A DNA stretch of 33,952 nt, taken from positions 1 to 33,952 of the forward strand of contig CAWBNB010000041.1 in the NCBI GenBank assembly GCA_963789885.1, written 5' to 3'. The stretch is from DATEDA01 sp963789885. Its GTDB lineage: Bacteria > Pseudomonadota > Gammaproteobacteria > Burkholderiales > SG8-39. Below, piece after piece: positions 1-8,118 of this stretch. The notes below the pieces were generated by a model. That model saw nothing but the letters and a program-made list of their open reading frames with translations, did no database searches and was not told where the DNA came from. The translations under genes and the position numbers were made by a program. Position 1 is the stretch's first letter, and each line of letters begins with the position of its first letter.

Positions 1-108
1 CAGCAGCACGAAGAGGGCCGCGGTCACCAGCACCGCCGCCGTCCAACCGGTTGCACCGGGGGCGGCCGTCTCCACGGGCTGCAGCGTCTTGTCGGTCTCC
101 AGTTTCAT
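1..108 (-). CDS. xrtA: Exosortase A, N-terminal 36 codons (runs off left edge)
   Basis: A minus-strand reading frame starts at ATG 108-106 and runs off the left edge. It begins MKLETDKTLQPVETA and enters a hydrophobic stretch (AAVLVTAALFVLL) by residue 24, as expected for the first membrane helix of a polytopic protein. Too little is present to show exosortase catalytic residues. The identification rests on position: it lies 6 bases after the stop of the PEP-CTERM-locus sugar transferase, at the end of the polysaccharide operon, where XrtA is usually encoded. Exosortase A is the inner-membrane transpeptidase-like enzyme thought to cleave PEP-CTERM sorting signals, such as those on the two PEP-CTERM proteins in this window. 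Any other membrane protein of the locus would also fit the visible residues. Confidence 0.6.
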   Translation of the reverse strand, partial: MKLETDKTLQPVETAAPGATGWTAAVLVTAALFVLL

Positions 109-114
109 ACGCCG

Positions 115-1372
115 CTATGCCGAGGCGATCTTATGAAGCCGCGCTGCCGGTGCGTCCTGATGCGGCCCGCCGGTGCCCGGTTCGTCGCCGCCCAGGGCTT
201 CGTCGAAGCGCTTGAGGTTCGCGCCCCAGTCGTAGTCCGCGAGCACCCGGCGGCGTGCCGCGCGGCCCATATCTCGCGCGCCGATGCGAGCAGCGCGAGC
301 GTCTTCGCGGCGAAACCCTCGGGGGTTTCCGCGACTTCGATCTCGACGCCCGGGCGCGCGGAGAGCGCAGCAGCAGAGGATGGGACACGACGACCGGGCG
401 CTGCCATCGCCATCGCCTCCAGCACCTTGTTCTGGACGCCGCGCGCGATACGCAGCGGCGCGACGACGACGCGCCGCATGCTGCAGGTACGGGCGCACGT
501 CGCGGCACCTTGCCGGTGACCACCACGTCGTTCTGCGCGAGCGCCTGCACGGCCGCGGACGGATTCATGCCGACGATGTAGAAGCGCAGGCGCCGGGTCC
601 GGCGCGCACGGCGCGGAAGCACGTCGCGGGCGAACCAGCCGACCGCGTCGATGTTCGGCCAGTAGTCCATCGCACCGGTGAAAACGAGCGGCCTCTTCGT
701 CGCCCGCAAACGGCGAAGCGCGGCCGGGCGTCCGGTGCAGAAGTAGTCGGTGTCGACGCCGTTGCGCACGATCGATGCGGTTTCGCGGCGCATTCGGGAG
801 CGAGGCGCGCGAAGAGCGCGGCCTCTGCCTCGGTGACAAGCGAGCACGCGGCCGATCGCGCCGCCGACGCACGCTCGAACGCGAGCAGCTTTGCACCTTC
901 GCGGCCGATAGGTCCAGGAGACGCGGCCAGGCCGCGCCGCGGCGTACTGCCGCCACTTCTCCGATTCGACGTCGACGAAGTCGACGACGCCGCGCAGCCG
1001 CGCGTGCCGCGACGTATTGCGCCATCGCCGACGAGAACACCACCGCGGTCTCGACTCTGCTCGGTCGAGCACGCGCGTCCACCCAGTTTGCAGGCGGGCG
1101 TCGCGAAAGTAGCGCGGGGCTGAGCGGTTCGCCGGTCAGCAGGCCGGCCAACTCCCCGGAGCGGAGCAAGCCGCGGGTGAATCGGCCGAACCAGGTGTCG
1201 TCGCAGAGGGGGCGGACGCGCCTCGATGTGGTGCTCGGCCGTCGTCGACGAAGGTGCCGAGGAAGACGCGGTACTTCGAGGCGAGATGCTTGAGCACGTG
1301 ATACGAGCGCATCTTGTCTCCCTTGTTCGGGGGAAACGGGATCCGGTGCGTGAGAAAGAGGATCGGTTCCAT
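115..1372 (-). CDS. PEP-CTERM-locus sugar transferase, GT4-like (TIGR03087 type); reading frame broken by several indels
   Basis: The start is ATG 1372-1370, giving MEPILFLTHRIPFPPNKGDK, the typical opening of the exosortase A-associated sugar transferase; the stop is TAG 117-115. Conserved pieces then appear in different frames in the right order: DDTWFGRFTRGLLRSGELAG, VVDFVDVESEKW, GAKLLAFERASAARSAA, the acceptor/donor core RNGVDTDYF and LVFTGAMDYWPNIDAVGWFA, YIVGMNPSAAVQAL, VVVAPLRIARGVQNKVLEAM and LADYDWGANLKRFDEAL. The span of 1258 bases fits the family length of about 400 residues, so the protein is complete but the frame changes at least six times. I think these are consensus errors, because every segment keeps its conservation. 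The product should add a sugar to the lipid-linked repeat unit on the cytoplasmic side of the inner membrane. xrtA follows after 6 bases. Confidence 0.8.
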
Positions 1373-1389
1373 GGGGACTCGGGCACCAC

Positions 1390-2456
1390 CCGAGGCTCGC
1401 ACGATGTAGCGGGCCGATCAGGTTCGCGACCGGCAGCGGCAGCCGCCGCCACAGCGCGATGAACGCGCGGTACTTCGGGTTGAGCGGATTGTTCTCGGGG
1501 ATGCGATCGCCGCGGAGCAGCACGTACTCGTAGGCAGCGGCTGCGGCTCGAAGCCCCAGTTCTTCTTGAAGTCGAACGACGCCGGTCCCGCGCTTGCTGC
1601 GGCCGTAGTCGAACACGCGCAGCCGCGCTCGCACGCGCGGCGCATCAGCTCCCAGTACTTGAAGTCGTTGGCGGCGAGGTCGCGCGCGGCCTCGTCGTCG
1701 CCGCCGTAGTAGGGCAGGACCTCGTCGCGGAAGTAGAAGGTGAAGACGCTCGACAGCGGCGCGCCGCGCCCGTCGATCACGGTGAGCACCTCGGCGTCCG
1801 CGCCGAACACGCGCAGGAGCGTCTCGAAGTAGCGCTTCGGGAGCGCCGGCGTGCCGTGGCGGTGCACGTTGTCCGCGTAGAGCGGCGAAGAAGCGGTCGA
1901 CCGGCGTCGATCTCGCTCCGCAGGCCGCGCTTGATGCCCTTGCGCACCATCGCGCGCTGCTTGCGCGGGATCGCGAGCAGGTTCGCCTCGACGTCGGGCA
2001 GGATCTCCTTGCGGAAGTTGACGTAGAGGTCCTGCCGCGGCCACTCCGGCTCGCGCGCGGCACGGTTGCGCAGCTCGAGGTGCGCGACGCCGAGCCGGCC
2101 CGCGAGCTCGCGCGCGGCGGCGTGCAGCGCGGGCACCGCGGCGGGGTCGGTCGCCGCGACGCCGCCGTACACGCAGAACGGCAGCGAGACGAGCGCATGG
2201 CCGAAGAGCAGGCTCTTCACTTCCGCGAGCGGCAGCACGCCCACGATGCTCCCGTCGCGCTCGGCGAGGAGGTAGAAGGTGCGGGTGACCGAAGACGCTC
2301 TCGATGACTTCCTTCCAGCCGACGCGATGGAAGAACGTCGCCTCGGGACAGCGCTCGACGAAGGCGTCCCAGCGCGAAATCGCCGGCGCGCGGCGAGCCG
2401 GACGGCGAGGCCGGTCGCGCGCGCATGCAGCGGAGCTCGGCCGGGCTGAGGTTCAT
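1390..2456 (-). CDS. FemAB-like XrtA/PEP-CTERM system-associated protein (TIGR03019 type); frameshifted
   Basis: The start ATG 2456-2454 overlaps the stop of the deacetylase gene as ATGA (TGA 2455-2453). The sequence opens MNLSPAELRC and then continues through several frames: WDAFVERCPEATFFHRVGWK, GVLPLAEVKSLLFGHALVSL, the central block PRQDLYVNFRKEILPDVEAN with IPRKQRAMVRKGIKRGL, then PALPKRYFETLLRVFG and SSVFTFYFRDEVLPYYGGDD, and finally the C-terminus RIPENNPLNPKYRAFIALWR. This is the GNAT-fold FemAB-related family confined to exosortase loci; its exact acyl-transfer reaction is unknown. I estimate five or six indels between 1540 and 2390. The exact stop cannot be fixed because the frame is lost near 1390-1400, just before the sugar transferase start, so the lower coordinate is approximate. 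Confidence 0.8.
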
Positions 2457-3322
2457 ACGGGCTCGCCCTCCAGGAACACGCGGTCGACGCGGCCCCAGCT
2501 GAAAGTCGCGCGAGCAGCCGGCGCAGCCGCGCTCGGTCCGTGGAGGTTGAGGTAGTGGCGCAAGCGCGTCTTCGAGCCGATCCCCTTCACGCGCGGCTGC
2601 TCCGGATCGAGCTCCCACGGATGGAAGTAGAAGATCGCCGGCTGCTCGTCGACCTCGTTCACGCGCCGGATCAGCCAGCGCGAGACCGGATAGGGCAGCA
2701 GCCGGAAGTAGCCGCCGCCGCCCGCCGGCCAGTTGCGGTTGAGGAACCGGGTCGTGGTGATCGGCATCTCGAGCAGGCCGGCCGGCGAGTGGTAGCGCGA
2801 AGCGCGGCGCGTCGGGCATGCCGTAGTGATCGTGCCGGATCGGATAGACGCTCGAGCTGTAGCGATAGCCGACCTCGCGCGATGCAGTCGTAGCGCCCAC
2901 GGCGTTCCCGGCGCCGATCGAGAAGCTCGGCGCGCGATAGCCCTTGACCTCGCTGCCGACCATGTCCTCGAGGATGCTCTTGGCGAGCAGGATGTCGGCG
3001 TGGAACGCCTCGCGCGTCAGCTCGTCGGCGCGCTGGTGCGCGTAGCCGTGGCTCGCGACCTCGTGGCCCGCGCTCGACGATCCGCCGGACGAGCTCCGGG
3101 ATAGCGCTCGGCGACCCAGCCGAGCGTGAAGAACGTCGCGCGGGAGTCCGATGTCGTCGAGGAGCTCGAGGATCAGCTCGACGTTGCGCTCGACCCGGCA
3201 CGGCGTATCGTCCCACGTCCGCGCGGGATGTAGGGCGCAAGCGCCCACACCTGGAAGTAGTCCTCGACGTCGACGGTCAGCGCGTTGACGACGACGCGCC
3301 GCGATTCGATGCGTACTGCCAT
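2453..3322 (-). CDS. XrtA-system polysaccharide deacetylase (TIGR03006 type, CE4 fold); frameshifted
   Basis: The start ATG 3322-3320 gives MAVRIESRRVVVNALTVDVE followed by DYFQVWALAPYI, the conserved metal-site opening (DVEDYFQ) of the family; the stop is TGA 2455-2453. Further family segments lie in other frames: TWDDTPCRVERNVELILELL, ATFFTLGWVAERYP, PELVRRIVERG, GHEVASHGYAHQRADEL (the HxxxH zinc motif), GYRAPSFSI, SSVYPIRHDHYGMPDAPRFA, TTRFLNRNWPAGGGGYFRLL and AIFYFHPWELDPEQP. The total of 870 bases fits about 285 residues. At least six frame changes occur, three within roughly 3070-3150. The product is expected to deacetylate N-acetyl sugars of the exopolysaccharide in the periplasm or at the membrane. 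The start overlaps the wecB end by 46 bases. Confidence 0.82.
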
Positions 3323-4512
3323 GCTTCAGGCCCCGATTGCCGCATGTCGGCGGCGAACCAGCCGGCCAGATGTTCTGCGATGCGCTCTGCGGCGTTGCCG
3401 TCCCAGAGCTCGGGAGCGCGCCCGCGCTTGCCGCCGCCGGCGAGGATCTCGTCCACTAGCCGGCGGGTGAGCGCGCGGTCGCGCCCGACGATCGTATTCG
3501 TTCCCTGCTCCACGGTGATCGGGCGTTCGGTGTTCTCGCGCAGCGTCAGACACGGGACGCCGAGCGCGGTCGTTTCTTCCTGGATGCCGCCGGAGTCGGT
3601 GAGCACCAGCGAGGCGTTCGCCATCAGCCCGAGCGTCTCGAGATAGCCCTGCGGCGGCAGAACCGCGATGCGCTCCGTCGCGAGCAGCGATCGCAGCCCG
3701 AATCGATCGATGTTCGCCTGTGTGCGCGGGTGCAGCGGGCACACGAGCGGCAGCCGCTCGGCGGCGTCGCGCAGGATGGCGAGCGCCTCTCCCAGCGCAT
3801 CGGGATGATCGACGTTCGACGGGCGGTGCAGGGTGACCAGGGCGAAGCGATAGCGGTCGCCACCGCTGGTGCCGCCCTCGCGCAGGGAAGGACCGGCAAA
3901 GCCGGCCCGGCGCAGCGTTTCCTCCGGGGCGACCGCCCGCCGCAGGTTCGTCCGCAGCGAGTCGATCATGACGTTGCCGACGAACGCGATCCGCTCGGGC
4001 GGCACGCCCTCGCGGGCGAGGTTATCCGCCGCGCCGCGTTCCGTCGTATAGAGCAGTTCCGCGATCTGGTCGGTCAGAAGGCGGTTGATCTCTTCCGGCA
4101 TCGAGCGGTCGAAGCTGCGCAGGCCCGCCTCGACGTGCGCGACCGGCACGCCGCGCTTCGCGGCGACCAGGCTGCACGCCAGTGTCGAGTTGACGTCGCC
4201 CACGACCAGGACGAGCGACGCCCGCTCGCGCTCGAGCACGGGCTCGAAGCGCCGCATGATCTCGGCGGTCTGTACCGCGTGCGTCCCGGAGCCGACCTCG
4301 AGGTTGAGATCCGGCTGCGGCAGGCGCAGGTCGGCAAACAGGCGGTCGCTCATCGCCACGTCGTAGTGCTGGCCGGTGTGCACGAGCATCGACCGGGGCA
4401 GCCCTGGCGTACGCGCGAACGCCACGAGCAGCGGCGCCATCTTCATGAAGTTGGGCCGCGCGCCCACGACGCACAGGATCGGCCCGGGCGCGTTCGGTAG
4501 CGCTCCCATCAT
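3277..4512 (-). CDS. wecB: UDP-N-acetylglucosamine 2-epimerase (non-hydrolysing)
   Basis: The 411-residue protein has the full WecB signature: GARPN (17-21), HTGQHYD (45-51), HVEAGLRSFDRSMPEEINR (126-144), LVTLHRPSNVD (225-235) and TDSGGIQEE (305-313), with ENTERP and VEQGTN after it. It interconverts UDP-GlcNAc and UDP-ManNAc in the cytoplasm to supply an aminosugar for the polysaccharide. Two ATGs (4512 and 4509) can start it; the first overlaps the ATPase stop as ATGA. The reading frame is intact, in contrast to the next three genes. The last 15 codons overlap the deacetylase start, so either the genes truly overlap by 46 bases or an indel near 3300 has moved the stop. Confidence 0.95.
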   Translation of the reverse strand: MMGALPNAPGPILCVVGARPNFMKMAPLLVAFARTPGLPRSMLVHTGQHYDVAMSDRLFADLRLPQPDLNLEVGSGTHAVQTAEIMRRFEPVLERERASLVLVVGDVNSTLACSLVAAKRGVPVAHVEAGLRSFDRSMPEEINRLLTDQIAELLYTTERGAADNLAREGVPPERIAFVGNVMIDSLRTNLRRAVAPEETLRRAGFAGPSLREGGTSGGDRYRFALVTLHRPSNVDHPDALGEALAILRDAAERLPLVCPLHPRTQANIDRFGLRSLLATERIAVLPPQGYLETLGLMANASLVLTDSGGIQEETTALGVPCLTLRENTERPITVEQGTNTIVGRDRALTRRLVDEILAGGGKRGRAPELWDGNAAERIAEHLAGWFAADMRQSGPEAWQYASNRGASSSTR

Positions 4513-5543
4513 CCGTTCCGCTGCGACTTGCCCCGCTGCTCGCGCTCGATCAGCGTGTGCAACAGACTTACGGTGGAATGGATCAGGCGCTCGAGGCGGC
4601 CCACCCGGTCCTCGAGGCGCGCGATCTCGGCGTCGAACCCACGTGCTTGCGTCGCCGCGCCGATCGACTGCGAGGCGCCCGATCTGCCCGAGAGCGACAC
4701 GGGCACGAGCGGCGATCCGACGGTCTCGGGTCCGAACTCCTGGCGCAGCTCGCCGGCGACGGATTTCACGTCCGCCGCGGTGATCTTGTGCTTCTCGCCG
4801 AGATACCCGCCGAGCATGACGCGGTTGCAGAGGAGGTTGATTCGTCTCGGCACGCCCGCCGAGTACATGTGAATCGCCTCGTAGGCCGCCGGCTCGAATT
4901 CCGGGTCGCCACGCCAGCCGACGTGCTTGAGCCGGTGCTCGACGTAGCCCTGCGTTTCCGGCTTGTCCATCGGCCCAAGGTGATAGGTCGCGATGACCCG
5001 CTGGCGCAGCTGCTGCATCTGCCCGCTCTGCAGCACCTGGCGCAGCTCCGGCTGCCCGATGAGGAAGCTTTGCAGGAGCGCGCGGTTCTCGAGCTGGAAG
5101 TTCGACAGCATGCGCAGCTCTTCCACCGCGCGTGCGGTGAGGTTCTGCGCCTCATCGACGATCAGCAGCGCGCGTCTGCCCTCGGGAACGAGGGCGACAA
5201 GGAACGCTTCAATATGCGCGAGGAGTGTCGCCTTTTCGGTGGTGCGCGACGGGATGCCGAACGCGGCGGCAACCGACTGCAGCAGGTCCTCCGCGTCGAG
5301 TTGGGTGCTGACGAGCTGCGCCGCGACGACCTTCTCGGGGTCGAGCCGCTGAAGGAGGCTGCGGACGATCGTCGTCTTGCCGGCGCCGACGTCGCCAGTG
5401 ACGACGATGAAGCCCTCGCCCTGGTGCAGGCCGTACTGCAGGTACGCGTACGCGCGTGCGTGCCCGCGGCTCGCGAAGAAGAACTCGGGATCCGGATTCA
5501 GCTGAAACGGCTTGCCGTTCAGCCCGTAATAGGGTTCGTACAT
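4509..5543 (-). CDS. XrtA/PEP-CTERM-associated ExeA-like AAA ATPase (TIGR03015 type)
   Basis: The 344-residue protein opens MYEPYYGLNGKPFQLNPDPE, the hallmark of the exosortase-locus relative of general secretion ATPase ExeA. Walker A is GDVGAGKTT (50-58) and Walker B LLIVDEAQN (126-134). A C-terminal helix rich in leucine and charged residues (near 305-335) could form a coiled coil. Family members are cytoplasmic or membrane-associated ATPases thought to energise assembly or secretion of the polysaccharide or PEP-CTERM proteins; the precise role is not established. It starts 9 bases after the barrel gene's stop and overlaps wecB by 4 bases, so it belongs to the same operon. Confidence 0.93.
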   Translation of the reverse strand: MYEPYYGLNGKPFQLNPDPEFFFASRGHARAYAYLQYGLHQGEGFIVVTGDVGAGKTTIVRSLLQRLDPEKVVAAQLVSTQLDAEDLLQSVAAAFGIPSRTTEKATLLAHIEAFLVALVPEGRRALLIVDEAQNLTARAVEELRMLSNFQLENRALLQSFLIGQPELRQVLQSGQMQQLRQRVIATYHLGPMDKPETQGYVEHRLKHVGWRGDPEFEPAAYEAIHMYSAGVPRRINLLCNRVMLGGYLGEKHKITAADVKSVAGELRQEFGPETVGSPLVPVSLSGRSGASQSIGAATQARGFDAEIARLEDRVGRLERLIHSTVSLLHTLIEREQRGKSQRNG

Positions 5544-5552
5544 TCCAGGCCG

Positions 5553-7157
5553 TCAGAAAGTGTGGAAGACCGAGGCAAAGACCGCCGCTTCCCTGTAGTT
5601 GCTGCCGACGGTCGTGTCGAAGATCGTGTAGCGCAAGCCCAGCGCGCCGGTGGTCTTGGGCCCTAGGTTCCGCGTCAGGTTGAGTGTGAACCAATCCGTC
5701 GTGGACTCCGAGCCGGTCGGCTGACGCGACGCACTCTGATACCTCGACGCGAGGAAGTTCATGCTCGTGAGCGGTGTCAATTGGTGATTCCAGGTGCCGC
5801 TCACGCCACGCTGGTTGATCTGAGAGGCGGTCGCAAAAACACCTTGAACGTCGACGTTGGTCGTGGCGGGAACCTGTTGGCTGTACCCGGTCCACGCCGC
5901 GAACACGACGGTATTTCGCACACCAGTGAGGCCAAGCGACAACGTCACCCGCTGGCTCACGAACACGGTCTGCGTATAGAACGACAGCGGGGAAGTGAGG
6001 GACGCCGGCAGACCGAGCGTCTGGATGAGCCGTTGCACCTCGGCCTGGCGCTCGGCCGGGTCGGGAAAACGCGACACGAGAGTGCTGTCGAGGATCGTCG
6101 CCGTATCGCCGGGGGCCAACTGTTGCGTCGTCTGCGGGTACGTGGCGAGCGTGCGATACCCTATCAAGGACACGAACGAGAGCGGTCGACGGTGGCTGAG
6201 GTTCGCCGACCAGGAAGGCCCGAAAAATCGCTGCTCGTAAAAGCCCGAAACGGTCGTGCGATCGGTTGGATACCATTCGAGCCCGCCGCCGTAGATCGGC
6301 CCCGACTGGTTCGTCACGGAGTAGTTGTTCGTCTCGTACCCGCCGATCCCGTACACGCGGAACTGCGGGTCAACGTTCCAAAACAGTCGTCCGCGATAGA
6401 TATCGTTGACAAAACCGTTCTGGTTTGAGTAGTTGGTGTTTAGCCGGTTGTACGCGAGATCCCAGCTCACCCTGGCCGGCGCGGAAGTGAGGCGAGCAAC
6501 CGTGTTGCCGTAGTACGCGGTGGTCCCTCCCGAGCCACTCGCACTGGTCCAGTTGCTGTCGTTCCGGACGAGATAGGTCATCCCGGTGGCGCCGAACTGC
6601 CCGCGGATGTACGGACTCACCCCCACGGTCGTGACGTTCGTGCGATTGGACGTCGCAGTCGTGAGATCGGTCGGGGTCGGGCCGAACGGCGAGAGGAACT
6701 GCTGCGAGATCGACGCGCGAGCGTCGATGAAAAAGAAGTTCTCCACCGCCTCCAGGTTCGCGAGCGCCGAGAGCGTGTTGTAGAATTTGTTGCTGTTCGT
6801 GCCCTCCACGTACACGATCCCGGAAGGCGCGTAGTTCACGTTTACCTTCAGCCGGGCCCCCTGGCGGGTCGCACTGATCCCTGGTGTCACCCAGAGAATC
6901 GCGTCGCCCTTCTCCTGGCCCGACGGCGCGAGGTTGGCGTTGTCCGTGAGAGTGACGCGGGCGCTGCCGTACGCCTGGAACTTCCAGTCCCCAGCGGAAG
7001 CCGTCGCTGCAATGAACATGCTGGCCGCCATGAGGATGGCGAGGGATGGCTGAACCCGATGCGCGAGCACCGGTATCGCCGGGCTCTCCGCCGCCTTCAA
7101 TCCCCTCTCGCGGCGGCCGAGCCCTGGGGCCGAACTCTGCGTCTGGTCATCAGGCAT
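5553..7157 (-). CDS. PEP-CTERM-system outer-membrane beta-barrel protein (TIGR03016 type)
   Basis: This 534-residue protein has a hydrophobic signal region ending in an ATASA site (about residues 38-56). Many alternating aromatic/polar strands follow, and it ends in VFHTF; a terminal Phe is typical of barrels inserted by the BAM machinery. It matches the uncharacterised family that accompanies XrtA loci, and I infer a role in outer-membrane export of the polysaccharide or in docking. The start ATG 7157 overlaps the kinase stop by 8 bases. It leaves an unusually long N-region of about 36 residues before the signal helix, so a downstream GTG (VLAHRVQPSL) is an alternative start. Confidence 0.85.
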   Translation of the reverse strand: MPDDQTQSSAPGLGRRERGLKAAESPAIPVLAHRVQPSLAILMAASMFIAATASAGDWKFQAYGSARVTLTDNANLAPSGQEKGDAILWVTPGISATRQGARLKVNVNYAPSGIVYVEGTNSNKFYNTLSALANLEAVENFFFIDARASISQQFLSPFGPTPTDLTTATSNRTNVTTVGVSPYIRGQFGATGMTYLVRNDSNWTSASGSGGTTAYYGNTVARLTSAPARVSWDLAYNRLNTNYSNQNGFVNDIYRGRLFWNVDPQFRVYGIGGYETNNYSVTNQSGPIYGGGLEWYPTDRTTVSGFYEQRFFGPSWSANLSHRRPLSFVSLIGYRTLATYPQTTQQLAPGDTATILDSTLVSRFPDPAERQAEVQRLIQTLGLPASLTSPLSFYTQTVFVSQRVTLSLGLTGVRNTVVFAAWTGYSQQVPATTNVDVQGVFATASQINQRGVSGTWNHQLTPLTSMNFLASRYQSASRQPTGSESTTDWFTLNLTRNLGPKTTGALGLRYTIFDTTVGSNYREAAVFASVFHTF

Positions 7158-8106
7158 CCGGGTTGTTGCCGTAGTAGCCGTAGTAGGAGCCGACGTCGGT
7201 TCGCCGCGCCTTGTTCAGCATCGTCATGACCACCGGGCAGTCCTCGACGAGCGCGAGGGTATTCTTGAGCGAATGGTGCGTGGTTCGGTCCGCTTCTACG
7301 ACAACGACGATCTGGCCCATGTAGCCTGCCAGCACGCGCGACTCGGTCGTCGGGAGCAGCGGCGGCGCGTCCCAAAGGACGATCCGGTCCGGGTACCGCG
7401 ACGCCATCTCGTCGATCAGGCGCGCCATCGCCTCGCTGGAGAGCACCTCGGTCGCGCGCCGGTGGTGCTTCCCGGAGGGCAAGATGGAAAGCCGTTCGAC
7501 GTTGGTCCGCAGCAGGACGTCGGCGAGCTGGACGCCCGGATTCACGAGGACGTCCATGAGGCCCAGCGACTCGCGGAGGCCGAGCAGCGGCAGCAGCGCG
7601 GGGTTGGCCACGTCGCCGTCGACGAGGAGGACGCGGCTGTCGAGCTCCATCGCGATGCTCATCGCCAGGTTGGCCGCGGTGAAGGTCTTTCCCTCGCCCG
7701 GGAACGCACTGGTGATCATGATCATGTTGCCGCGGTCGACCCGGACCGCGGACTTGCCCAGCGCGTTCGCCAGGAGCGGGCGCTTGATCACACGAAATTC
7801 GTCGGCAAGCTGCGAGCGCGGCGCATCCGGCGTGATCACGCCCGCCTTGGCGATCTTCGCGAGGTCGATCGTCACGCGACGCGATTCGCGCTTCTCGGCC
7901 TCGGGTGCCGGCTGCGGCGCCGGCGGTTCGACCGCCGGCTTCTTGCTCGCGCCGGCACGCGCCTCCAGCTCCTTCAGCAGCGCTTCGGGCGGCGCACCGC
8001 GCGCCACGGCATCCGCCGGGACAGGACGTTTCGAGAGGTCGGCAACGTCGATGCCGGCGTTGCGGAGTTGCTCGAGCCGCTGGGCTGCTTGTTCGATCAG
8101 GCTCAC
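7150..8106 (-). CDS. PEP-CTERM-locus tyrosine autokinase (TIGR03018 type)
   Basis: With the GTG start at 8106-8104 the protein is 318 residues, opening MSLIEQAAQRLEQLRNAGID as in this family; an upstream extension in the same frame runs through the chain-length gene and is not real. It has a P-loop TSAFPGEGKT (132-141), a second motif LLVDGD (160-165) and a late Walker B-like IVLWDAPP. It ends in a tyrosine cluster (SYYGYYGNNPDA), the usual autophosphorylation site of BY-kinases. Together with the Wzz-like partner just upstream it forms the cytoplasmic kinase half of a Wzc-type regulator of chain length and export. Confidence 0.93.
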   Translation of the reverse strand: MSLIEQAAQRLEQLRNAGIDVADLSKRPVPADAVARGAPPEALLKELEARAGASKKPAVEPPAPQPAPEAEKRESRRVTIDLAKIAKAGVITPDAPRSQLADEFRVIKRPLLANALGKSAVRVDRGNMIMITSAFPGEGKTFTAANLAMSIAMELDSRVLLVDGDVANPALLPLLGLRESLGLMDVLVNPGVQLADVLLRTNVERLSILPSGKHHRRATEVLSSEAMARLIDEMASRYPDRIVLWDAPPLLPTTESRVLAGYMGQIVVVVEADRTTHHSLKNTLALVEDCPVVMTMLNKARRTDVGSYYGYYGNNPDA

Positions 8107-8112
8107 TGCATG

Positions 8113-8118
8113 TTCCTC
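8113..8118 (-). promoter_or_regulatory. Ribosome binding site fixing the kinase GTG start
   Basis: GAGGAA lies 6 bases upstream of GTG 8106 and touches the stop codon (TGA 8119-8117) of the chain-length gene. The ATG at 8111 that might look like a start runs into TGA after one codon. This supports GTG as the real start and suggests translational coupling. Confidence 0.7.

Noticed and set aside
105..2198. A 697-codon open frame on the minus strand
   Set aside because: It is a patchwork through the FemAB-like and sugar transferase genes. Only pieces of it match those families, and the rest is Arg/Ala-rich noise typical of shifted high-GC frames.
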